DNA of 28,066 nucleotides from Euryarchaeota archaeon UBA549 (GTDB lineage: Archaea; Thermoplasmatota; Poseidoniia; Poseidoniales; Poseidoniaceae). Under the pieces are notes generated by a model that saw only the letters and a program-made list of their open reading frames with translations, had not been told where the DNA came from and ran no database searches. Shown piece by piece: positions 1-7,403 of this stretch. Position 1 is the first letter of the stretch. Each line of letters opens with the position of its first letter. A program made the translations under genes and the position numbers. Location: contig DAGF01000077.1 in the NCBI GenBank assembly GCA_002495645.1, positions 1-28,066 on the forward strand. Direction: 5' to 3'.

Positions 1-2732
1 GCTGCGCTACGAATCGCTTGGATGCCTCCGCCGAGTTCGCGTATTCTGTTCGCGATGTGGATTGAGAAGTCTACACCGACACCGACCAAAATCGAGCCGA
101 TCATGACCGTTACAAGCGATAACGGCACATCCATCCGCCACATGACCAGCCACTGCAAAGCCACCGTTGCAATCACCGGCGAAGTGGTCCAAATTGAGTA
201 GCGAATATCTCTGAATACGATGGCGAGGGTGATGAGGGTCAAGATAATTGCAAAGCCAAGGGAAGTCCATTGAGAGCCGACAATGAGTTCGTTGACTTCA
301 ATGGCGGTTGCAGCAACACCGGTCAACTCCTCTGCTGTTTCGCCGTATCGACCTTGGAACGTGGCGGCTTTTTCGTTGACTGAATTAACGCTCTTGGCGG
401 TGTCGGCCACAGGAATGAACGGCATGTCAACGTAAATGAGCGAACGGCTGAAGTCCTCGCTGACGAAGATTTCACGGGTTTCCTTTGTCAACGAAGCATA
501 AAACACGTCCAAGAGGAAAATCTGACTCTGCTGTGAACCAGGTAGTCCGAAAGCGTCTGGGTCGTTGAGGAGGTCCCAAAAGGAGCCGTCCAATGACTGG
601 CTTTGATTGAGCAAAACATCAGCGGTGGACTTGACGTCTTCGCATTGTTCATTACCAGCGCATGGAATCAATTGGAACAACTCATTGACCTGTTCACCCG
701 AAACGGTCACCTGTACGCCCGAGGATTTCATCAAGAAAACAACCGACACGGCCGTCGTGTTCTCAACGGTGTTCAAAGAGGCTTCCAGATTGTCTATTTT
801 CTGTAAAATCGCCACGGGGTCATCGTTCGAGACATCCTCGTCGTTAAAATCACCGCTGACGTTGGCGTTGACCAGCACCATGCCGACCTGGCCGGCTTCA
901 AACTCATGACTGTACTGCTTCATTTTGACAACAGGAGATTCTCCTTCCGGGGCCATACCGAGCAAATCGATGTTCTCCTCGACGTTGGCCTGACCAATCG
1001 TGGCCGAAAGAAGAATCATCAAGATGAAAATCCCAATGACGCCTCTGTTTCGCTTTACAGGGATATCGACCAGGACATCAAAAGCCTTGAGTGGAGGATG
1101 TTTTGGTTTCTTTAAATCCAATATAAGGGTAAGATTGGGAACCATGAACATCGTGAGGAAATAGACGATGACAATACCACCGGAGAGGGCTATACCCACC
1201 GTTTGGATGGGCGCCATCGGTGTGAACACAAGGGAGATGAACCCAATCACCGTGGTTACAGCAGATAGGAAGACTGCCCGGCCTGTAGAACTCAACGAAG
1301 CCCGCATTTTCTCGCTCTTCGTTCCTTCTTCTTCCGCATAACGATTGGTAATGTGTAACCCGTACGATACACCCAACGCGAGTAAGATGGGTCCGACGAT
1401 AATCACCGTCATGGTGACTTCGTAATTTGTCGCACCGATGAGACCTAAGGTCCAGAAAACGGCACAAAGCGTTGGTAGACCGGCAATGACGATGACCTTG
1501 AAGCCTTGAAGCGGGCGAATACCCGTCAAACCGGCTTGGAGAAGGTCAGAGTGGAATACAAACAATCCGATGGCAACCAGAACAACGGCCTTCGGGAATA
1601 TGTCCCAAAACAGTTTGAACGAAAATTCTGTGACGGCGTTGGTGATTGGAACTGGCCCGGTGAGCACCATGGTCAGTCCAAGGTCTTCCCAGTTGCAAAC
1701 GCCCTCGGATTCCACCGGGTTGCCGTTTGCATCGTACAAGCAAGCGCGTTCCATCATCGAAATGGTGTCAAGAACTTCCTGTGTGTCGGCGATGATGTCC
1801 TTGGCCGGTCGCTCTTCCGTGACGGCAATGGCCATGATGGCTCGGTCGAGCAGGCCATCGGGCCCACCGTCTTCGCCACCCTCAATGTCCCGAGCAAGTT
1901 TGTTCATACCGGCCGATGGCTCACCTTCGTCGGTGTACATTTCACCAACAACAAGATCGATGGTGGTCTGACTTGGAATTTCATAGGACCCCCCCAAGGT
2001 GTCGTCGGTTGTGGCCATGGCTTCGTTCAAATTTTCAGCCAAGTTCCGTGAAGGGCAATCTTCGGTCGGGTCGTTCGAACATCCGAGCTCCCCAACTTCT
2101 GTGATGATGGCTTCTCGTATACGCGGTGCACTGGAATTCACTTCTTTGAGCACGGTTGAGAGCGAGAGAATGTAGATGACGTCGTCAGAATCATCAGAGA
2201 GGTACGGATTGAGAATGTTTTCCACATAACTGATTTCTTGCAAAATCCGCTGGTCCGTGATGTTATTCTTGTTCGATTCAATGTAGACAACCATCACGTT
2301 GGTCGACCAATCTTCCTCAACTTTTCCGATGAGTTCAGCCACCCGACTTCCATCTGGCAAGTAGACTTCCAAGTCCCCGTTGACATTCAGAGCCGGATTT
2401 TCGGGGTCGTCGTCGAACTGCGTGCCGTCGAGGAAACCCGACTGTGTTACGAAGTAAACAGTGAGCAGCAGGAAGACGAGAATGGTTGGAATAGGGAATT
2501 TTGTGATGGCTCCGGTTGCACCGGTTTTTTGCCATTCTCGCTTGAATCGCTTCGGTGCATCCAACACAGCATCGAGCGTTCTCTTGGAATCAATGGTTTT
2601 CATTTGCCCAACGAGTTGGTCTCTGACCGCTCGACTCTTTCCCGAGATGGCATCAAGCCTTCGGTTTCCTTGGGAGACGGGCGTAGATTCCTCGGGTGCG
2701 GTGATTTTTGAAGCGTCATCTTGCGAAGCCAC
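1..2732 (-). CDS. RND/MMPL (Patched-like) superfamily exporter, C-terminus cut by window edge
   Basis: One open minus-strand frame runs from a GTG at 2732, 5 nt after an AGGTGA ribosome-binding site, off the left edge (about 910 codons seen). ATG at 2603 (codon 44) is the alternative start. The layout is the RND/MMPL one: a cytoplasmic N-terminus, TM1 near residues 80-98, a large outer domain (about 100-370), a TM bundle (about 370-545), TM7 near 560-580, a second outer domain (about 580-820), and the second bundle cut off. The signature at the end of the second repeat, GVGVDFSIHIANR, keeps the Asp typical of proton-coupled members. The equivalent first-repeat site reads ALGVSYGLHITNRY, with Ser in place of Asp. 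The family uses ion gradients to move lipids or hydrophobic compounds; the substrate here is unknown. It is divergent from valS across about 160 bp. Confidence 0.88.
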   Translation of the reverse strand, partial: MASQDDASKITAPEESTPVSQGNRRLDAISGKSRAVRDQLVGQMKTIDSKRTLDAVLDAPKRFKREWQKTGATGAITKFPIPTILVFLLLTVYFVTQSGFLDGTQFDDDPENPALNVNGDLEVYLPDGSRVAELIGKVEEDWSTNVMVVYIESNKNNITDQRILQEISYVENILNPYLSDDSDDVIYILSLSTVLKEVNSSAPRIREAIITEVGELGCSNDPTEDCPSRNLAENLNEAMATTDDTLGGSYEIPSQTTIDLVVGEMYTDEGEPSAGMNKLARDIEGGEDGGPDGLLDRAIMAIAVTEERPAKDIIADTQEVLDTISMMERACLYDANGNPVESEGVCNWEDLGLTMVLTGPVPITNAVTEFSFKLFWDIFPKAVVLVAIGLFVFHSDLLQAGLTGIRPLQGFKVIVIAGLPTLCAVFWTLGLIGATNYEVTMTVIIVGPILLALGVSYGLHITNRYAEEEGTKSEKMRASLSSTGRAVFLSAVTTVIGFISLVFTPMAPIQTVGIALSGGIVIVYFLTMFMVPNLTLILDLKKPKHPPLKAFDVLVDIPVKRNRGVIGIFILMILLSATIGQANVEENIDLLGMAPEGESPVVKMKQYSHEFEAGQVGMVLVNANVSGDFNDEDVSNDDPVAILQKIDNLEASLNTVENTTAVSVVFLMKSSGVQVTVSGEQVNELFQLIPCAGNEQCEDVKSTADVLLNQSQSLDGSFWDLLNDPDAFGLPGSQQSQIFLLDVFYASLTKETREIFVSEDFSRSLIYVDMPFIPVADTAKSVNSVNEKAATFQGRYGETAEELTGVAATAIEVNELIVGSQWTSLGFAIILTLITLAIVFRDIRYSIWTTSPVIATVALQWLVMWRMDVPLSLVTVMIGSILVGVGVDFSIHIANRIRELGGGIQAIRSA

Positions 2733-2895
2733 ACCATCACCTCATTGTAGGCCAAACCATTGACCTTCAAAGGCTTACCTTCGCCACGGACGTTGGTACC
2801 TCCTCTTTCTCGGTTCAGCCGACGGGTTGAAATGATGGTCCTCACCCGACGGATTGGACCCACCTCATTGACCGAGGCGGGGCCAGGTGAGGCAC

Positions 2896-5388
2896 ATGCC
2901 AGCCCCAAAAATCCCCGAGAAAAGATGGTCCATTGACCTCGAGAAGACCATTCAAGAAGCCCACTACGCTGATGAGGAAGCGTACAGCAGACGCTACGGC
3001 TTCAACCCAAACAGCGAGAAGGAATTCTTCGTCATTGACACGCCACCTCCCTACCCCTCCGGCACATGGCACATCGGTGCGGTTGCTCAATACTCGATGA
3101 TCGATGTCCTCGCCCGAAGTCAACGACTTCTTGGAAAGGAGGTTTACTTCCCTTGGGGTGTTGATAGAAACGGGATTAACATTGAATTCACCGTTGAGAA
3201 AAACACCAAGCGTAAGATGAAGACATACGACCGAGAAGAATTTCTCAAACTCTGTGAAACCACCATCGAATCATTTACCCAAGCCATGCGAAACACAGCA
3301 AAGCGAGTCGGTTTGTCCTGTGATTTTGCCCGGGAATACCTGACCGATGCCCCAGATTATCGCAGCGTTACCCAGTCCATCTTCGTTGAATTGTTCAAGA
3401 AAGGGGACATCGTTGAAGACCTCCGCCCCAATATCTACGACCCCGTTGAAGGCACCACCATCGCAGATGCTGAAGTGGAACGACTTCCTCGGAAAACGAA
3501 ACTCGTTGATGTGCGTTGGACTTGTGAAGACGGCACTGAATTGGTCATCTCGACAACGCGTCCTGAACTCATCTGTGCCTGTGGCGTTGTTGTTGTTCAT
3601 CCTGAAGACGAGCGGTACAAACACTTGGTTGGCCAACAGATTTCGCTACCAATGCAAACCAGTGGACGCTCAACCACAGTGACCGTTCAGCAACATCCCT
3701 CCGTGAAATCCGATTTCGGCACGGGTGTGTTGATGGTCTGTTCGTTTGGCGACCAAAACGACGTAGCCGTTTTCAGAGAACTGGGCCTTGCACCGTTCCA
3801 AGCCATTGACCTCGAAGGAAAGATGACGGAGGTCGCCGGTCCCTTGCAGGGATTGACGGTTTTGGAAGCGCGAGCACAAGCCATTGAATTGCTCGAACAA
3901 TCAGGCCGATTGGTACAAGCGGTGGAGCGAGACCAGGATATACCCGTTTCAGAACGTGGAAAGAACCCTGTTGAAATCATCCTTCTCAAAGAGTGGTATG
4001 TGCGTCAAACCCACATCCAAGACCGCATGCGAGAACATATCGATTCGATCAAATTCCACCCGGTTCGTAATCGCCAATTCCTCCTTGACTGGATGGACAA
4101 CATCAGCATTGATTGGCCCATCAGTCGCCGCCGATGGTACCACACAGAAATTCCAATCTGGTACAGTGAAGACGAGTCAAAGGTGGTTGTTCCACCCGCT
4201 GGGACTTATGTGCAACCATGGAAAGATAGCCCCCCTTCGGGAAGCCGAGTGCTCGACCGAGAAACTCGTGAGGACCTTGGAGCGTTTGAGGACATCCGAG
4301 ACACACTCGGGGCTATCGTCGGTGAGGAAAAAGTGTTTGACACGTGGATGGATTCTTCAAACTCAAACCTCTTTGTCAGCGGATATCTCAACCACCCCGA
4401 TGTCTTTGCCAAGGCCTTCCCCACTGCACTGCGACCACAAGGCAAAGAAATTGTTCGTACATGGCTGTACTACACGCTGCTCAAGTCGACCCTTGTTTTG
4501 GACCAGCCTGGCTTCCACCATGTGTGGATTGATGGCCTCGGCATGGACCCTTGGGGACGAAAGATGAGCAAATCCCTCGGCAACGGTATCGATGCCGACT
4601 CCGTTCTTGAATGTGGAGCGGGTGGGCGAACCGGTTCCTGGCAAGTGAAGGGACCTGACGGTTCGGTTAAACTGCGAGCGAACAAAATTGGCAGTGAGTG
4701 TTTCCGATTGTGGAAGGCTTGCGACGCTCAGGTGGGTGATGATTTCCACATCAATCCCGAAGAAATTGAGAAGAAGTACTTCGGCGTCTTAACGAAATTG
4801 TTCAACGTCGCCCGATTTGTCTCTCAATTTGATGTGCCCGAGGACCTGGATGCGCCACCCGTATCCTTGGCCCCTGAGGACCGTTGGATTCTCGCTGAAT
4901 TCCAAAACACCATGCACACCGTTGAATCATCGTGGTCAAACCTGGACATTTACACAGCAACTCAGGCTCTGAAAACGTTCGGTACGGGTCTGCTTCCAAG
5001 CCACTACCTCGAAATGGTCAAGTCAAGACTCTACGATGAGGACGAAGCTGCAGCGTGGACCCTGCACCGCATCGTGCGTGATTACATGGCCGCTTTCAGC
5101 CCCGTCTGCCCCTTCTTCACCCACCACATTTCAAGCACGGTGTACGGGACATCATCGGTTGATGTGGACGCCTTCCCCTCAGCACCGCTCACCGAAGTGG
5201 CGGTCGGAACCGATGAAGGCGGTCGTCTTTGCGGGCTTTCGCATGCCTTGCAAGAGTTCAACGGGCAAACATGGGCTAAGAAGAAAGAAGCTGGCATCTC
5301 GCTAAATCAACCCATTGCAGGCCTCTCAATTCCGGACGAGTTGGTAGAATTTACGGCCACCCTAACGAGAATGCACCAGTTGGAGTGA
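2896..5388 (+). CDS. valS: Valyl-tRNA synthetase, archaeal type
   Basis: Class I synthetase that charges tRNA-Val, about 830 aa. The ATP-site motif is present as PPPYPSGTWHIGAV (H59-I-G-A62) and the second signature as KMSKS at 556-560. The CP1 editing domain shows TTRPELICACGVVVVHP and the archaeal ValRS/IleRS-like MVCSFGDQNDV. DWPISRRRWYHTEIPIW precedes the catalytic core, and an anticodon-binding helical domain follows. Two oddities: the fourth HIGH residue is Ala, and the usual CxxC zinc knuckle before ADAEVE is replaced by DPVEGTTIADAEVE. I chose ATG 2896 because AGGTGA lies 5 nt upstream; an in-frame GTG at 2887 overlaps that site. The stop is 2 bp from the stop of convergent dinB. IleRS is the main alternative, but the DAEVE and FGD motifs favour ValRS. 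Confidence 0.9.
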   Translation: MPAPKIPEKRWSIDLEKTIQEAHYADEEAYSRRYGFNPNSEKEFFVIDTPPPYPSGTWHIGAVAQYSMIDVLARSQRLLGKEVYFPWGVDRNGINIEFTVEKNTKRKMKTYDREEFLKLCETTIESFTQAMRNTAKRVGLSCDFAREYLTDAPDYRSVTQSIFVELFKKGDIVEDLRPNIYDPVEGTTIADAEVERLPRKTKLVDVRWTCEDGTELVISTTRPELICACGVVVVHPEDERYKHLVGQQISLPMQTSGRSTTVTVQQHPSVKSDFGTGVLMVCSFGDQNDVAVFRELGLAPFQAIDLEGKMTEVAGPLQGLTVLEARAQAIELLEQSGRLVQAVERDQDIPVSERGKNPVEIILLKEWYVRQTHIQDRMREHIDSIKFHPVRNRQFLLDWMDNISIDWPISRRRWYHTEIPIWYSEDESKVVVPPAGTYVQPWKDSPPSGSRVLDRETREDLGAFEDIRDTLGAIVGEEKVFDTWMDSSNSNLFVSGYLNHPDVFAKAFPTALRPQGKEIVRTWLYYTLLKSTLVLDQPGFHHVWIDGLGMDPWGRKMSKSLGNGIDADSVLECGAGGRTGSWQVKGPDGSVKLRANKIGSECFRLWKACDAQVGDDFHINPEEIEKKYFGVLTKLFNVARFVSQFDVPEDLDAPPVSLAPEDRWILAEFQNTMHTVESSWSNLDIYTATQALKTFGTGLLPSHYLEMVKSRLYDEDEAAAWTLHRIVRDYMAAFSPVCPFFTHHISSTVYGTSSVDVDAFPSAPLTEVAVGTDEGGRLCGLSHALQEFNGQTWAKKKEAGISLNQPIAGLSIPDELVEFTATLTRMHQLE

Positions 5389-5390
5389 AT

Positions 5391-6611
5391 TCACTCCTCC
5401 TCGAAGAGCGTGGTTTGACGGGATTCAGGAATTTCCAATTGTCCGAGCCGAAAGCCGATGAGGCGAACGGACGAATCGGGGCGGATGTTGGTCGCAAAAA
5501 GAACGCTCGCAAGTCGTTTGAAGACCCCTTCTTCGTCCATGGCCACGGGAATGCTTCGACCGGAGGTGTGCGTTTCAAATCCGGTGTAACGAATCTTCAC
5601 TTCGGCCAATCGCCCTGAAACACCCAGGCCAACCGCACGCTCCATCACCAACGACACCAATTGCTCCAATCGGCGCATGACCTCTTCGTGGTCGTTTTGA
5701 TCGCGTTCGAACGTGTGCTCCTTTCCAATTGATTTACGACTTCGCAACGGGCTAACCACATCGCTGCTCTCGCCGTCAACCACTCGCATGAACCACGCTG
5801 CAAAGCGTTCACCAGCAAGCCGTGCAAGTGATAATTCACCCAACTCATAGAGTTCATCCGCCGTGGTGTAGCCCCACTCGGCCAGTTGTGTTGCGCGCTT
5901 TGGTCCGATTCCGGGGATGTCCCGAAGGGAACGCCCGTCAAAGAAAGCGTGGACCTCATCGGGCATGACACGAAACACGCCGTTGGGTTTGTTCACCTCG
6001 CTGGCCATTTTCGCAACGAGACGGGTCGGTGCGATTCCAAACGACGCTGTCAGATTCACCGTTTCGAGAATCTTCTGCTGCAAGTTCGTCGCCAAAGCGA
6101 GAGCTGCATCCCAATCCCCGCCCACACGTTCTGTGACGTCAAGATAGGCTTCGTCAATGCTCGCTTTTTCAAACACATCAGCCACATCACTCAGAACCGA
6201 CATCACCTTTCGGCTCGCTCTGCTGTACAATCCCCGAGTTCCACGAATGTACATCGCCGGGCCAAACGGAGCGGCCGGACAACGGCGCCATGCTTCGGAA
6301 ACTGGCATGGCCGAGCGGATGCCGTAGGCCCTCGCAGCGTAATTGCAGGTGGAGACAATACCTCGCCCCCGCCCTTGTTTGGGGTCGGAGCCGATGATAA
6401 GAGGAACGTCGTCATCAAAACCGTGGTGGAGTGTTTCAACCGCTGCAAAAAAAGCATCGAGGTCACAGTGAATGATGACACGGGGGCCGTCGCCTCCATC
6501 TCCACTCAAACCGTCCACCACATGGCTACAACACTGCCAGGGGTGTTTGAACTTGATGTGGAGATTCAGTTCAACCAAGGGGTCTGCGTAAGGATAGATG
6601 GCTTCGTTCAC
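5391..6611 (-). CDS. dinB: Y-family translesion DNA polymerase (DNA polymerase IV / Dbh-Dpo4 type)
   Basis: Bypasses damaged template bases at stalled forks. Residues 46-56 read VIIHCDLDAFF with metal-binding D50 and D52, and SIDEAYLD supplies the catalytic D153/E154 pair. Palm, fingers and thumb (helix-hairpin-helix-like LRDIPGIGPKRATQLAEWG) and a little-finger domain follow. The last residues, RQTTLFEEE, resemble a sliding-clamp-binding tail (QxxLF). The GTG start at 6611 leaves an unusual ~40-residue N-terminal extension and only 9 bp to the divergent RecA-like gene. Tandem GTG codons at 6521 and 6518 would give a more standard N-terminus and promoter space; no clear Shine-Dalgarno decides. 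It sits beside a RecA-like ATPase and a PolB2-like polymerase, which suggests a damage-tolerance cluster. Confidence 0.93.
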   Translation of the reverse strand: MNEAIYPYADPLVELNLHIKFKHPWQCCSHVVDGLSGDGGDGPRVIIHCDLDAFFAAVETLHHGFDDDVPLIIGSDPKQGRGRGIVSTCNYAARAYGIRSAMPVSEAWRRCPAAPFGPAMYIRGTRGLYSRASRKVMSVLSDVADVFEKASIDEAYLDVTERVGGDWDAALALATNLQQKILETVNLTASFGIAPTRLVAKMASEVNKPNGVFRVMPDEVHAFFDGRSLRDIPGIGPKRATQLAEWGYTTADELYELGELSLARLAGERFAAWFMRVVDGESSDVVSPLRSRKSIGKEHTFERDQNDHEEVMRRLEQLVSLVMERAVGLGVSGRLAEVKIRYTGFETHTSGRSIPVAMDEEGVFKRLASVLFATNIRPDSSVRLIGFRLGQLEIPESRQTTLFEEE

Positions 6612-6620
6612 CGACAGTCA

Positions 6621-7403
6621 ATGATTCGTATGCAACACCAACGACCAACAACGAACGTCAACGCAGGGTTTCTTGAGCGACGCTGGGGCATTGACCCAAG
6701 CGCCCTGCAACCCGTACGTGGACAACTCTACCAACTCAGTGGCCCTGGGCGTGCAGGCAAGAGCATTCGTTGTGTTGCAGAATATTGGGTGATCCATGCA
6801 TTGGCTCAGGGAGAAGTGGTGCATTGGGTGGACGGAGCTTGTCGGATAGACCCCTCCCGCTTCATTCCCGGATTGGAAGCACTGGGTGCGGATGTGGAAG
6901 CCTGCCTCGCACGGCTGTACTTGAGTCGCGGATTCACGCTTCATCAATTGGACCGACAAATTGAGCGCTTGCCGCACGAACTTGCCATCACGCGAGCACC
7001 CATGGTTGTGGTTGACGGGATACTTGCCATGCACAGCGATGATGCTGTTTCACGCCTTGAATCCAGAACCCTGTTTCGCAGACATGTCCGGATTCTTCGA
7101 GAATTGGCACTGCGGCGACATGTCGCTGTTCTTGCCATCACTGGCATCGCTGACTCTCCATACAGCGACCCACGATTGCTTCAGCACCTCCACCGGCACG
7201 CCCAAAATCACCTCGAGGGGACGTGGAATGGGGCACGAAGAAGGCGACTGTATCTACGGCACCGCCGCTCAGGACTTCGTGGCCATTGGCAACCTTTCGA
7301 AAACACCTCGCAAACCCGTTTTCGTCTCACGGAACGGAGATTTATTCGCAAAAGAAGGCGTTCATCGGTTGGAATCCTCAGCCTTCAGCACCAGGACGAG
7401 TGA
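6621..7403 (+). CDS. RecA/RadA-superfamily ATPase (RadB-like; possible ImuA-like role)
   Basis: Protein of 260 aa with Walker A GPGRAGKS at residues 41-48 and Walker B MVVVDG ending near D132. It lacks the N-terminal helix-hairpin-helix domain of full RadA. The C-terminus (RRRRLYLRHRRSG, then TRFRLTERRF) resembles the RadA/RadB ending, in which RVYLRK is followed by FRIT. The same frame stays open upstream to 5886, but that part is antisense to dinB, so I placed the start at ATG 6621 (or 6630). Its 3' end overlaps the convergent polymerase gene by 26 bp. RadA-family proteins bind DNA and regulate recombination; a role helping the neighbouring translesion polymerases is inference from position. 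A RadB or KaiC-like ATPase is the alternative. Confidence 0.75.
   Translation: MIRMQHQRPTTNVNAGFLERRWGIDPSALQPVRGQLYQLSGPGRAGKSIRCVAEYWVIHALAQGEVVHWVDGACRIDPSRFIPGLEALGADVEACLARLYLSRGFTLHQLDRQIERLPHELAITRAPMVVVDGILAMHSDDAVSRLESRTLFRRHVRILRELALRRHVAVLAITGIADSPYSDPRLLQHLHRHAQNHLEGTWNGARRRRLYLRHRRSGLRGHWQPFENTSQTRFRLTERRFIRKRRRSSVGILSLQHQDE

Noticed and set aside
1506..2051. 181-codon plus-strand open frame
   Set aside because: Antisense to the continuous RND exporter frame, which has coherent membrane topology and motifs.
2819..2859. Two copies of CCGACGG(G/A)TTG 30 bp apart between the exporter and valS
   Set aside because: Only two short imperfect copies; possible operator but not distinguishable from chance.
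5886..6620. Upstream 245 codons of the 505-codon plus-strand frame ending at 7403
   Set aside because: Entirely antisense to dinB, with low-complexity shadow-like sequence; only the part from 6621 has RecA-like motifs.
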